From: Borovskyia barvae
Taxonomy: Eukaryota > Euglenozoa > Kinetoplastea > Trypanosomatida > Trypanosomatidae
Length of the DNA stretch: 64,000 nt
Direction: 5' to 3'
Assembly (NCBI GenBank): GCA_030849085.1
Contig: JASAOM010001049.1
Span: 1 to 64,000, forward strand
The translations under genes and the position numbers were made by a program. Of the stretch, positions 36,502 to 49,092 are shown piece after piece (position 1 is the stretch's first letter; each line of letters opens with the position of its first letter). The notes beneath the pieces were generated by a model. It made no database searches. It was not told where the DNA came from and was given only the letters and a program-made list of their open reading frames with translations.

Positions 36502-38160
36502 TCATCGCAGGGAGGCGTCTTCCACGTACACAATGGCACCATTGCCCACCCCGCACGATGCTAGGGTCTCCAGTTCGTTCTCCAGGGGCGTTTGGGACTC
36601 TAGCACGCCCTCATCCCCGCTGCGGTAGCTGAGCCGCTGATTCATCGGCTTGACTTGGAACACCTTGTGGATAAGAGACTTGAGCTTCGCGATCGTCAAG
36701 GAGCTCGGGAGGCTGTGGGTCTGTTGGGCGAGGTTACTCGCCGCCGCGGTGGCCGAGGATGACGGCGCGGCTGCATAGCCATTCACGAAGAAAAGCGTGA
36801 CGCTCAGCATAATGTACGCAGCCCCGGTCGAGGTGGCCGTGTCGCCCTCGCGCTGGATGGAGAGCACGACATCCTTGTGCTTCTCCTTCAGAACATCGAG
36901 CAGCGCATACGAGATCTTCGCCGCCTGCGCCTGCTCTTCCTCCTCCATGCCCTTTTCCTCTCGCTCCCGCTGGAGGAGGCCTCGCTGGATGTAAAGAAGT
37001 TCCGAGTCGAGACGCTCCTTTGGCCGTACCGTGCCGCGGTTGAGCAGCGTAAGGGTGGGCAGGGCCGCCACCACGTACATACGGCTGTTGGACTCGTTCC
37101 ATGTCGGCAGGAGGGTGCGGTAGGTGATGCGGAAGGTCGTCAGGTGTGGGCACAACACTCGAATCGCATCCACCGTCCTCGGATCACACAGCGTGGCGTT
37201 GTCATTCACGCAGAGAAGCGTGAGAGGGCAGAGATACCGGTACGCCTGCCTTAGGATTTCCTCCTCTTCCTTCATTGCCTCCTGCGTGTCACCCAGGGCG
37301 GGGGTGCCAGCATCACCACCACCAGCAGCAGCTCGCTGAATCATGTGCTGCGGCAACACCAGGTCCTGTAGCTTGTTATCCGTGAGGAACAGCTGCGTAA
37401 GAGCGGGAAAGGCGTGCGTGATGGCGTCACCGATCGCACGCCAGTCGGAGAGGGCGTTGTGGGCGAGGCTAAGGGTTGTGACTCCAGGAAAGATCACGGC
37501 GGTCGGGTCTGCCGCCGCGCCGACGTCGAGGGAGGTGAGGCGGTTTGCATCGAGGTGGAGTTCTTTGAGCTGCGGTAGCTCCACGAGCGCGCACAGCTGC
37601 GCCAAGGTGTGAAAGCCTGCATTATTTAGCACCAACTTGGTGAGCTGCGCGGATCGCAGGGCCACTTCGACGGTGGACGATGGTACTCCTGCAGCTGCTG
37701 GTGATGGCGGTGGTGGCAGCAAAATATTCGGAATGTCGCAGAGCTGCAGCGTGACCAGCCGTGGGAAGTGCAGCAGCATCTTCCCCACCTCCGCTAGCGG
37801 AAGCGCGGCGTTCTCCGAGAGATCCAACTCCTCCAGGTTGCGCATGCACGCCTCCGCGATCTCCTGCGGCGCGGCGACGGTGATGCCACAGTTGCGGAGC
37901 ACCACCAAGGTGAGTCGATCGTGACGGCTCTGCTTCGCGCGCGTGTGCTGCACTCCCACGAACTGCCATTTTCCCCCCTGCGTAAAGGTGGGATCGGAGG
38001 CTGCAGCGCCAGTTGCGGCCTGATTTTCTTCTTCGTCATCGATGGCACCGTAACGCTCCCGCAGCGCTTCCATGAAGCGCACCTCCCTTTTCGCGGACGT
38101 CGTCACCGGTGGCCTCAGCGGCGCTGCCGCATCAGGGGCAGCCTGATACGCAGACATCAT
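36502..38160 (-). CDS. Tubulin-specific chaperone E-like protein (LRR plus ubiquitin-like domain)
   Basis: The product has 552 residues. The central part has leucine-rich repeats, for example MRNLEELDLSENAALPL, LKELHLDANRLTSLDV and LTQLFLTDNKLQDL. They are followed by LLNRGTVRPKERLDSELLYI, which matches the conserved segment after the LRRs in tubulin cofactor E. The C-terminus (LTIAKLKSLIHKVFQVKP, then QRLSYRSGDEG and VYVEDASLR) is a ubiquitin-like domain. Cofactor E acts in folding and release of alpha/beta-tubulin heterodimers. The CAP-Gly domain usual at the N-terminus is not present; the protein starts near a segment like the post-CAP-Gly region (KREVRFMEALRERYG). The start is the first ATG; a splice acceptor lies at 38181-38182. 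Confidence 0.8.
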   Translation of the reverse strand: MMSAYQAAPDAAAPLRPPVTTSAKREVRFMEALRERYGAIDDEEENQAATGAAASDPTFTQGGKWQFVGVQHTRAKQSRHDRLTLVVLRNCGITVAAPQEIAEACMRNLEELDLSENAALPLAEVGKMLLHFPRLVTLQLCDIPNILLPPPPSPAAAGVPSSTVEVALRSAQLTKLVLNNAGFHTLAQLCALVELPQLKELHLDANRLTSLDVGAAADPTAVIFPGVTTLSLAHNALSDWRAIGDAITHAFPALTQLFLTDNKLQDLVLPQHMIQRAAAGGGDAGTPALGDTQEAMKEEEEILRQAYRYLCPLTLLCVNDNATLCDPRTVDAIRVLCPHLTTFRITYRTLLPTWNESNSRMYVVAALPTLTLLNRGTVRPKERLDSELLYIQRGLLQREREEKGMEEEEQAQAAKISYALLDVLKEKHKDVVLSIQREGDTATSTGAAYIMLSVTLFFVNGYAAAPSSSATAAASNLAQQTHSLPSSLTIAKLKSLIHKVFQVKPMNQRLSYRSGDEGVLESQTPLENELETLASCGVGNGAIVYVEDASLR

Positions 38161-38180
38161 CCACCCCCCTCTCCCGCAAC

Positions 38181-38203
38181 CTAACAAATTTAAAAAAGGA
38201 GTA
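38181..38203 (-). promoter_or_regulatory. Spliced-leader acceptor of the TBCE-like gene
   Basis: On the - strand a C/T and T-rich tract (38185-38203) is followed by AG at 38182-38181, 20 bases before the ATG. It excludes the upstream non-ATG extension of the frame. Confidence 0.5.
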
Positions 38204-38554
38204 CGCGCGCGCACACACAGAGAGAGAGCATCAAACAGAGAAAGAGGTCGAGGGATGGCGGCGGTGCCAAAGACAAACTCTTTCTTTTATGGAAGAGGAG
38301 AGAGGACGGGCGGGTGGGTAGGTAAGGAGGCTATCATATATATATATGTATATATGCGGTGATGTCCGTGTGGTGCGAGTGACGCAAATGGGAGGAAGAT
38401 CGTCGGGGTGGGGGAAAGGAGGAGGAAAGTCAAGAGAGAGACACGCACAGAGATGGCCACCACCACCGCATGAAAGGTGGGCTCCGGCCCATCCACGGCG
38501 CCCGTCGCTTGCGGTTTCGCTTTCAGACTGCCTTGCCGACAGAGAGGGAGATGC

Positions 38555-38585
<31 letters not shown>

Positions 38586-39509
38586 ACCTCGAAACGGGCT
38601 CACTTGTGTGTACGCAAACCGCATCTCCCCCTCTCTTTCTTCTGTTCCCTCCATCGGCAGCACTTCTGCCGTGACAGGGAATGGGGGAGGGGTGGTGGTG
38701 GAGAGAGGTAAAAGGGAAGGGGCGTGACGGTCGCTCGTCGAGGAGAGACCATCATCAGTAGTGGTGGCGGGTGGGAGGATGGTACAGAGCAACACTCACA
38801 AAGACAGACAGACAGAGAGAGAGACACACACACGGGCGCATGGCGCGGTGCCTCTTCCCCTTCACCAACCTTTCCTCACGGATCGTGCAATAAAATACGA
38901 AAGAGAGACCAGACAGAAAGAGAAAAAAGGCGGATACAAAAAATTCTGCACGCGAAACACAAAAATGTACATCTTCTCCGCCCCCTCCTCCTCTACGACA
39001 GCCAACAACGACGAAGCCCCTTCCCCCAAGCCAACAGAACCACCGCTAGAGAGAAGGGGGGGCAGGAGGGAGAGAGAGGGGGGAGGGGGGAGCGGAGGCG
39101 GAGATCCCTCTCTCTCAGCCTCCCTCTTGCCCCCCCCTTCTCCCAACCACAGAAAGAACGAGACCATCAAAGGAAGCCCCAAAGCAAAAAAAAAACACCG
39201 CAGATCAGCGCCGTGTCGGCGGGCGCTCCCCCCCCTCCCTCCCCCTCCCCCCTCCCTCCCTCCCCCTCCCTCCCCCAACTGTCTCGCCGCGATGGCACCG
39301 CCACGCTCCTCATCGACCATATCCGATGCGTAAGGGAGGGTGTGTATGGGGGAGAGAGAAGAGGTCGCCGTCACCGGGCGCATGCGGGGCTTGCGCGCAG
39401 AGGGAAGGTGGTTAGCCGTGATGGTGAGGGAGTGGGTGGTGTGCGTGCGTGCGTGTGTGTGGGCAGGGCAGGGCAGGGGGGGGGGGGGCGTCTCTACTGA
39501 CCTTCCTCT
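38204..39509. other. Intergenic region, TBCE-like/kinase genes
   Basis: 1.3 kb with (TA)n at 38336-38354, (CA)n at 38555-38584, C/T-rich 39227-39276 and a G-rich block ending in 14 G at 39462-39490. No gene is seen. Confidence 0.6.
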
Positions 39510-42500
39510 TCAAAAACTCCCGGTGCCCGCCTCATCGCCCGCCTCATCGCCCGCCTCATCCGCTTTGTTGTGGTCTAGCCCAAAGTAATCGACCTGCGGT
39601 CCTCTCCCCGACATCGTCTCCCCCGTGGAGGAGGCGAGGTACTGCTGCAGGATCTGCGGTGATGTGAAGGAGAAGTTCTGAAAGTGGTCGAAACCACCGA
39701 GGCCGCCGCTGCTGGCGATGCGGCCGAGGCCACGGAGACCCGCGCCCCCACCACTGCCGTCGCTGGTGAAGCCAGCGCGCGCACCATCGCCCCCGCCGCC
39801 GTTGCTGCTGCTGTGCGTGCGCGAGGACGCGTGACGGCCGATAGCGCTGTCCCCAACCTCATCGGAATATGGCTCCGCCTGGCTTGGCATGCTGCTGTTC
39901 CCTTCGGAGGCATTGAGAGACGTCCGTCGCTGCTCGCACCGTTGCTGCTGCGGCTCTTGCTGGTCTGCGGTTTGGGTGGATGGAGAAGGCGATGGTGGTC
40001 GTTGCTGCTGTCGAGATGCCCCGAACGCCGTCTCTAAGGAAGGGTGCACGGAACGAGGGAAGCGGTAGACGTCGTCGTCGTTGTCGTCGTCGCGGTCGGC
40101 ATTGCTGAGACGGGGACGCCCCTGCAGTAGTTGCCGCACATCCTGCGCTGCGTTAAAAGTGTACCCCAGGAACTCCCTGTCACGAGGGGTGGCGACGCCC
40201 AGGGAGTTGGCAAGACTATCATCACCATCGCCACTACGAGCAGCAGCAGCGATGGTGGTGGTGGGTTGCCGCCCCTGACAACTGTCCCGCTGCGAACCAC
40301 TGTGCGATGCGGACGGTGGTGATCGTGGCTGCTGCTGCTGTTGAAGACCTGCAGCGATGCGCCTCCGCTGTTGCTGGGCCCACAGTGCTTTCACACCGCC
40401 GCGGCGGGCATCGCCACCGCCCCCGCTGGCGGTGGCGGGGACAGCATTGGTGCGGCCGTGGAGGAAGGCTGAACTGCTTCCCGCGCCGGCGGTGCGCTCC
40501 CCCTCCCCTAATGCAGGTTCGCGAGGGTTCAGAAGAGGAGCCTTGACGCTCCCTGTGGTGCTGGTGATGTTGCGGTTGTTACCACGGGTGCGGCGCATGG
40601 GAGAGGAAGGGATGTCCACGAGGTTACTCAAGCTTGCCTCGTCGTCCAGGCTGTACGCCACTCCAGAGAGGGTGGTGGCGGGTGGTCGATAGGACTCCCC
40701 TGTGTCACCGCCATCACCCAGGGTTGTGTCGAGGCTGATGGAGGAGGCCAGTACAGTGCCGTACAACCGGCTGCCATTGTTGTGACTGGTATCGAGGGGA
40801 AGAAAGAGGCTGCTCGCGGAGGCACTCCCGTACCACGAAGTGGGTTGCGGCGGCTCCGCTCTCCCGTTGACGTGAGGAAACGAGGCGTTGTGGCCGTGCC
40901 GCCTCAAGGTGATAGGGCCGCCACCATCCCCAAAGCTGCCATATCCCCTCTTGCCCTCTCGCCGCATCGTCCGCCGCATCGGCTGATGCATGACGACGTT
41001 GCTCCCTCCTCTGTCTCCCGGCACTGCGGCCGTGTTACCTTCGGCAGGTCCGTCCAATGTAGAGCCAACGGAGGAGGAGGCAGAGAAGCTTGTCCCGGAC
41101 GGCGAGGACGTGGAGGCGGACATGGAGGACGCCGAGGACCGCGCTGAGGAGACGGCACAGCCCAAACTTCGCCTTTTGCCGGGCCACCCCGTCCGTACCG
41201 CCACCCGATCCTCGTCGTCGGTCACCAGTGATGTCTCATCTCCCTCACTTGCTTCATCTCCCTCTGCATCCCCCTCATTGCCGTCGTCGTCATCGTCGTC
41301 GTCCCCTCCTCCCTCGATCTCTCCTTCCTCCACGTCGTCGTCGTCCCTGTCCCTGTCACTGGCGCTCTTGTCCCCGTCATGGCTACTTGCTCGCGCGTCC
41401 ATGGTGCCCTCCGCTTCCTCGCCTTCCTTCGCTTCTTCGGCTTCCGCCTTCTTTTCGGTGTCGCCTGCCTGGCCGTTGCCAGTCGCCGCCGATGGACCGC
41501 ACTTGAGCGGTTCCGCCGACTGCGTCGCGGGAGGCGGCGGCGCATCGGAGCTGTCCCGCTCCTCAGCCCCTGTAGCGGAGGAGGCAACCGGGCTCACATC
41601 CGGGAGCTTTGCGGAGGGGAGGGCTGTCGATACCGCAGCGACAGCTAGGGCCGCTGTGGCTGCTGGCGGTGACAGTGAGCCCTGGCCTTCGTCGGCCTTC
41701 GCCCGAGTAGCGCCGCAGTGCCGCTCCTCTAATATCGGTCGTGCCACAGTCCTGTCGGACAGCGCAAACAGAGCTGTCTCGGGTCGTGCGCTACCAGCCA
41801 GGCTCAACTCCCGCTGATAGCGGTGATGGCCGTGGTGGTGCCGGCTAGTGCGCCGATGCTGCTGGTGCGACTCTCGGAGTGACAGCGGCGTCTCCATGCT
41901 CTCCTCCACCTTGGACGGCGACGAGATGCAGAACACCGTCGTCGTCGTTCCTGGGTGGGATGGCGACATGATGGAGGTTCCACTGCGGTCACCTCCGGTG
42001 AAGGCACTGTCAGCGCCGACGCTGTCGAACAAGGACTGCTGCGAGTCTCCCAACGAGCACAGACGCTGGGACATGGAGGAGGCATTCGAGAAGGCATTGC
42101 TGGTGGTGCTGTCGCGGTCGTGGTCATCGTGGTCAAAGGTTCCAGCGAAGGGGCCGGCCGTAGCAGGAGCCTGGCTGAGCAGCGGTGGTGAGCCTGGCTC
42201 TGTGTCACGGATGGGATGGGCTGACGGTGGCCGAGGCTGTACGGTAGCGCTATCGCTCAACGAGGCAGTGCGCATGTCCCGCGAAGGAGGAAGGGACAGG
42301 GAAGAGGAAGGAGCAGGCAAACTCGCTCTGGCGGTCTCTGCTGTCGTGGCCGTGCTCTCCGTGACTGGGACGACAGGCGCCGTGGCAAAGGATGCGAGAT
42401 TCTCTTGTGGAACGCTTCCTCTGCGCGGAGAAGGGGGGTTGGCGGTCTCGTGCTGCTCGTCCGTCTCTGCCGCCGTGTCCTCCACTCCGCTTGCCTTGTT

Positions 42501-43864
42501 ATCATCATCCTCAAGGATGGGAAATCCCAAGCGCAGACTCGCCTGTGTCGGCGTCGCCGTCACCGGACTCAGGCACGCCTCGTCGTCCCCGCGCACGTCT
42601 TCGGGTTTCTCTCCCTTCCTCTCGCTTCGCGGCCATACGCTGATCTCCACTCCAGCGTTGCTGCTTTGGAGACGGCGAACGGCGGCGATGTCGGTGGGGC
42701 CGTCGATCGTCGATACGCCTTGCCCGCTCGTCCTCGCTGTGGGTGCCAGCGCCCCCCCCACCTCGTGCCCGCTCTCCTGCGCCATGTGGGCGTCTTCGGC
42801 GAGTGCGTCTTGTTCATAGTAGCCACCGCCCCCACCTTCGCTGCAGCTGCCACCGCCGTCCTCCTCCTCCTCATCCGCTTCCACCGCCACCACCATCGCC
42901 CTTTCCCTTTGGGCTTCCGCGCCTCCAAGCGCTGTGCCGCCTTCTCGACCGCTTCCATGTGGTGCGAGCGGTACTGTCTCCAGCGTCGAAGCCCACGTCG
43001 CCTGTGGCGGTAGAGGAGGAGAAGGAGCGGGAGAAGAGGCGGCCGCAGCAGCGCCGGTTCTGCAGAGCGCTGCTCCACACAGCGGGGACTTGGAATGGGC
43101 TACGGCCGTGGTGGTTGACTCCGCCATGGCCAGCGCCGGGGCAACACCGACAGCTGGGGGCTCCGTCGGGTCAGCGTCCCCGTCCGGCACACTGCGCTTC
43201 TGCTGTTGTTTCTTCTGCGCGGCTGCGGCCACCGCCAGGGCAGCATCCACGAAGCTTTGCGGTAGCGTGGCGGCTCTATCGAGGAGGTCGGAGGCCGTCT
43301 TCCCCGCCGGCGTACCCGAGCCCCCTGACGGTGGAGACGCTGTGCTGTGCGGCGAGGAGCCGCAGGCCAGCCCCACGCGGCCGGCGCGTGCGGAGGAGAC
43401 GCCCGCGGGTGACAGCGAGGACGACGAAGGCGTCAGCGGTAGGGCAGTGACCACCTCCAGCGCGTTTGCCGAGGCCATCGGAGGCGGTGTAGGACGTGGC
43501 AGCGGTATCTCCGCTACGGCAGTGCGGTCTGCGGCGCCACCACCGTCCGTGTGCGACCGAGCCCCCACATCCTTCTCTCCCCCTCCTACACCGCCGGTGC
43601 CTGCTGCCATAGCCGATGGTGCCACGGCAGTCTTCGGTTGTGGGTCCTCGAACGGGGACACCCCTCCCGCCTGGACTGCTTCCGGATCCAACACTGGCGC
43701 ACCCGAACCTGCTGCATCACCAGAGCTGAAGGGGAAGGAGCAGGAGGTGGGGGAGTGAGGGGCGGTGTTGCTGCCGTAGCGGCCTCCATTGACCGAGAGA
43801 AGGTACTGAACCTGCTGAGCCGCCTCCGCGTCGAGGGGGACAAGAACGAGAGATTCTCCTCCCC

Positions 43865-43898
<34 letters not shown>

Positions 43899-46800
43899 TC
43901 CAACCCCACTCCTCTCCAACTGCTGTGGCTGCTGCAGGTGCGAGCCAGATAGCGTGGCCGTGAAACTCGATCCTGGGCCGAAGCTATTATTGAGGATGGT
44001 GGCCGCCTGGGCCGCACGCATCATGCGCATCTCCCTGTGCTGCTCTTTTGCTTCTTTGATGCGCCGGTGCTGCTCCACCGCGGCAGAGAGGCCGGTTGCC
44101 GTCACCGCGGCGGGGAAGTAGCGGAGGTCATCACGGGTGCGCAACCGCGGCGTGTACAGAGCTCGAATGCGCCGCGACAGAAACAGCGCCCGCCAGTCCG
44201 CCGGTCGCTCCTGCGGGGGCAACGGGATGGAGGAGGAGGAGGGGAAGGGGTGAGGGGGAGAAGGAGGCGTGTCGGCGGCGGCGGCACTGCCAGCAGCACC
44301 CGCAGCAGCAGAGGAGGAAGACACGACTAAGGGGCCAGGGGATGCCGCTGCCGGGAAACCTTCATGCAGAGACGCGATGCGATGCATCACAGAGTTGTTG
44401 GAGGCCGTTGCACCGCGGCTGCAGCGGCGCATCTCCGCTAAGAGGACGCGCTGCTGGTAGACACGATAGTACAGTTGTGACACGACATACGGACAGGTGA
44501 AGAAGGGATGCTCCAGCACCTGCTCCCCAGCCAGGCGCCGTTCGACGCAACGGTCCAGCAGCTTCACCGTCAGATCACGCAGCAACGTCTGCGCCTCCTC
44601 CATCTGTCCTACGGCGCTGCCGATATAACGATCCCGCACGGCTTCATCGAGGGTCTCGCAAGAGAGCCGCCGTCGACGCTGCTCATGACGTCGGCGGCGT
44701 CGCTCGTCGTACCGCTGCAGCTGCTGTGTCGTCTGCGGGGAGGAGAGGAGGGCGGCGATGGCGCCGCCCTCCGTCGTGGCCAGCCGTAGGGAGAGGTTCG
44801 TGGGAGTCCCACAGAGGGAGAGGATGTGGCTGCGCGCGGCGCCACCAAACGTGTCCAATGCAAAGGAGTCGTTGGGCATGATGGAAAGCAGCGGCGGCAC
44901 CGCTGTTGCCGAGGTGATCTCGGCATCGTCACCGTTCGGAGAGCAAGCGGCACAAGTACCGTTCAGCTGGAGACCAGCGAAGGAGGCGCTTAGCGAGGGA
45001 GCCGTGGCGGCCACTGCCGTCACCACTACTCGCGCGGAAGCCGACGAGGACGACGGGGCGTGACCGGAATGACCGTGGCTGGGCTCGTCTACTGGGGTGG
45101 CGACGACTCGATCCAGGAGAGAGGCATCCTTGAGGGGCAAGGAGAGCGGCGATGTGCGGGTGGGGTGTTGACGCGAACTGGACGGCGGTAGCGGCAGCAA
45201 CAAGGAGGAGGAGGTACCGCCGGAAGCGGCGAGGCCTCTCGCGGTCTCCGCGATGACGGCTGCTCCGTAATCGACGCTGCCGCCATCACCACCGCCTGAC
45301 GGTGAAGGAGAGGAGGTGCACGCAGGCGTGTCTCCGAGTTGCATATCGATGGTGTGGTTGTTCGGGTTGTACACGATCTTCTCTGCGAGCGGCGGCACGA
45401 GCGGCGTCAGCCTCAAGCTTGCGGTCGGCGCAGGACTTTCGCGGCCTTCCCTACTCGCGGTCAGCTTTTCATAATACATTTTCATTTCTTCTGTGCGGCA
45501 GTGCAGCTGCGCCACCCGCGCGTGTACCTCCAGCGGGGTGAGCCGGTAGTCGTCCTCGGCCACCTTCACATCCTCCTCGACGATGGAGCGAAACAACTGG
45601 AACTGATTGGCGGCGGCGAAGGCCTTGCGACCGTTGGCCCACTCGAAAAGAAGACAGCCGTAACTCCACCAGTCGGTGCGAGAGTCGTGCGGAAGCCCGC
45701 GCAGCATCTCTGGGCTCATGTAATGCGTGGTGCCGGTGAAGCTGTTGGCCCGTTCCTCGATGCCGGCACTCACCGCCGTGGAAAGCCCGATCTTCTCCCG
45801 CTGCTGCTGCTGCTGCTCCCCTACCCCTGGCGTGTCTGGCGCTGCCCAGCCATCCCCGTCGTTGTGGAGGTGAGGGCTGACGCTGCTGCTGCTGCACCGC
45901 ATCGCTGGGGTGGTAGATACCAACGACGCAGCAGTAGCGGCCGTCGGGGCAATAGCAGCACCCTTGCGGTACTTTGCTACACCGAAGTCGGTCAGCATCA
46001 CGTGTCCATCACCGCTCATAAGAATATTTTCAGGCTTCAAGTCGCGATAGAGAAAGCCTTCCCGATGGAGGTACTCCAGCACGAGGGCCACCTCCACCGC
46101 ATAGAAGGCGATAAGACGGAGAGGGAGACGATGCGAATCGTCCGCCGCGAACCGCGAGCTCGGCAGCGTCCGCAGCACACTGCAGCTGGTCTTCATCGCG
46201 ACTTGGTGGAAGGGCGCCGAGAGATCTACCCGCAATGCGGCTTCCGGCGCGGCCACCGCGACCCCGTTGCCTCGCCCTTCTTCCCTCGGCGTAGCGTCTG
46301 CCCCCGCCACGGCAGAGTGTGGGCGGCTCCCCACCCCAGCGCCGTCTGCAGGCGCCACACTCTCGGGTTGGGTGACTCCAGCGGCTTTTTTTGTGGAACC
46401 CAAATCCGTTTTGGATTTTCGGCGGCGCTTGACGCGCCCGCCACCGCTGCTGCTGCTGATGATGGGCGGACGGCTCGTGCGCGGCGCGACGGGAGGGCCC
46501 GTCGTCGTGACTGCCTTCACCGTCTTTGCCCTCTTCTTCGCCGTTGCGGCAGCGGTGTCGGTGGTGCTGCCGTGTGTCTTTCCTGGAGCGCCCAGCGTGA
46601 GTATCTTTTTCGCGGAGTCTGCGCGAGGAGTGTTCGTTGTCATTCCTTTCCGAAGACGGTCACCCACGGGAGTTGGTGGTGCTGCCGTGGGCACACTCGA
46701 TCTCACGTCGCTGCAACCGTCACCGTCGTCGTCGCCGTCGCCCTTCACCGGGGCTGCACATCGAGCTCTATCTTCTTCTCCCCCCTCCTCAGCCGCGAGG

Positions 46801-48266
46801 CGTGGTGTCAGCGACGCCGTCACGGAGCACTCGCTCGCGAGGCTTGCAAACTGAACGCTGTGAGTCCGCCTCACAGGAATGGCTGGCGCCTCCCTGACGA
46901 CCGGTACAGCCGACATTACCGAGGACGAAGAGGCGGAGTGGATCGCCTGCGTCGAGCTGGCGTGCTGTGACGTGGCCCCTCCCTCAGCCGCGCTGGTGGC
47001 CTGGTAATACGGATACTGCAGCTTCACCAGCACTCGCTTCATGCTTCGCAACCAAAGCTGCTGCGTGTTCAAGTAATACAGGTCACCACCTTGAGCGAAG
47101 TCCAGGACTAAGTAGAGGTGCGTCTGACTCTGGAAGGCTTGATAGAGTCGCACGAGGAAGGGGTGCTGCAGGTTGGCGAGCAGCTGCCGTTCCGTGAAGG
47201 TGCGCTCGACGCAGCCCTCCTCCTTCACCCGCTGCTTCGATATCTTTTTCACGGCGAAATACTCTCCAGTCACCTTGTTGCGCGCCAGCGTCACCTCGGC
47301 AAAGGTGCCGTTGCCGAGGAAGGCAATCAGTTCGTAGTCCTGCAGGGATCGGGCAGCGGAGCTCGTGTAGCGTTGTCGGCGCTGTTGCGTGGGAGGGGGC
47401 ACAGCGGCAGTGGCGGTGACGTCTGCTGTTGCTGTGCCAGCAGCAGCCCTAGCACCACCACCACTATCCGCGGCCCCAGCGAAGTCAAGGGCGGTTTGGA
47501 AGGTGACTGTCTTCCCTTTCTGCGGTGGCCCACGGACGACGGCCGTCGAAGGGGAGGTGCGGCTTTCACAGCCGGCGTTCTCGCTCGACTCCGCCGCTGC
47601 ACTCGCTCTCGACAGACTGATGTAGTTGTTGCTGCCATGGTGGGGAACAGTACTGGCGCCTACGGTGGCGGCGGCCGCCTCGAGCTTTTGCTGAGCGAGC
47701 TGCTTCCGTAGCTGGTCTGTCTTACCGGCTATGACGTTCTGAAGGAAGTCGTCGACGGTGTCGCCGTCGCCGTCCTCGTCCTCCTTCTCTTCCTTCGTCG
47801 CTGCCATCGCCCTGTCGTCCTTCTCCACAGCAGAGCAACACGGAGGGGTGTCATCGGCGACATCGGCGTTGGTCTCACGCATGTCTGCCAACATCCTCGA
47901 AGAATCCTTACCCAAAGCTTTCGCGGAGAAGGACGAACCTGAGAAGGTCACCGCAGAGGAGGGGTCGAGGAGGCCGGGCGACCCGTAGCTTTCGTCGTCG
48001 CTCTCCGATAGCGAGGCACCACCCTCTGTGCCCGTAACAGCCAGTGGGATGGGTAGGCGCACGGCTACTGCAGCGTCGGAGGATGCGAGGGAGCGACAAC
48101 CACCATGCTTTGCTTCGGAACCAGGGTCAACCCCTCCGCCTTGCCATCGCTTCAGCGGCGGCATCGTATCCTGCCCACTGCGACTTCCACTTTCGTCATC
48201 GCAGTTCCCTGCCGTCCCTGCAGCGTGACGGAGGAAGCGAAGTTGTGCTTTCGCCCACAAGAGCAT
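39510..48266 (-). CDS. Giant AGC-like serine/threonine protein kinase
   Basis: The product has 2918 residues. The kinase domain begins near residue 310: LGNGTFAEVTLAR (Gly loop), YFAVKKI (catalytic Lys), HPFLVRLYQAFQ and LVLDFAQGGDLYYL, which is AGC style. An insert of about 300 low-complexity residues follows, then LYRDLKPENI (about 737), LTDFGVAK (about 757), GTTHYMSPEML (about 848) and DWWSYGCLLFEWANGRKAF. All catalytic residues are present. More inserts lie in the activation segment and C-lobe. The C-terminal 1700 residues are Ser/Ala/Gly-rich and disordered and end in a DEAG repeat. The first ATG is at 48264-48266, but no AG lies between the C/T tract and it; the ATG at 48162-48164 is an alternative. 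Substrate and pathway unknown. Confidence 0.88.
39528..39560 (-). repeat. 12-base tandem repeat at the kinase C-terminus
   Basis: Three near-identical 12-base units encode DEAGDEAGDEAG just before the stop codon. Copy number is likely to vary between strains. Confidence 0.7.
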
Positions 48267-49092
48267 CAACGTGAGAGGAATAGAAGAATATATATATAAG
48301 ATAAGAGGGAGGAGAGCGGAGGGAGCAAGCCAGCGCCCCTTCCTCCACTCCCCTCACGTGATCCTAGAGAGAAAGGAAGAGGGAAAGATCCTGCTTTCTC
48401 TCTCTCTCTCTGTCTCTCTCGCTTGCTCTTCCCCTTGCGTTCTACGTTTGGATGTATATGTAAGTGTGTGTGTGTGTGTGTGACAGTGTTGATGTTGGGT
48501 TTTGTAGCGAGCTGTCTTTCTCTTTATTCCCTCCCCTCCCCCTCCCGAATACGCCGGTAGGGACGTCGAAAGTGTGGCGATGACGATAGTGAAGGTGCGT
48601 GTATGGTCAAGAGAGAGAGAGAGAGAGAGGGAGAGATGATGCGACCCGCACCCGAATCTGGGAGACCTCAGAGCATTGAAGGAGGAAGGACAGCAGCAAG
48701 AAATCTTTTCCTGTTGTACTCCTAACCTGTGTGTGTGTGTGTGTGCAAATGCCTCCCCTCCTCTCTCTGCCAAGAGGGGAAGGAGAAGAGGAGGGCGGAG
48801 AGGAGACCACAGGACTGATGCTATCGCCGACGAAGCAGGACCTGCATACGCTACGGTGCACCACTACCCCTCTTTCGCGTGCACCTCGCGCATGTCCTCC
48901 CCGTGTGAAGAGCAGCCTCCTCCGCCTCGCCCTTCCGCTTCTTTCCTATGAAGTTAGATGAAGCGATATATATATATATATGTGTGTGTGTGTAATGCGC
49001 GTAATCTGTTACAGAAGTGAACTGGCTTGTGCTGCAGATGCCGGTGCGGATGTCTCCTCGCCGCCCTTTCTCTTTTCCTCCCCCCCTCTCTC
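48267..49092. other. Intergenic region, kinase/RPC9-like genes
   Basis: Contains (TA)n at 48287-48297 and 48967-48980, (CT)n at 48396-48420, (TG)n at 48464-48481, 48729-48745 and 48981-48992, and (GA)n at 48609-48630. No gene is seen. Confidence 0.6.

Noticed and set aside
45339-46970. 543-codon + strand open frame antisense to the kinase
   Set aside because: It is the shadow of a GC-rich real gene; its translation has no domain and reads Arg/His/Pro-rich noise, while the - strand frame carries kinase motifs.
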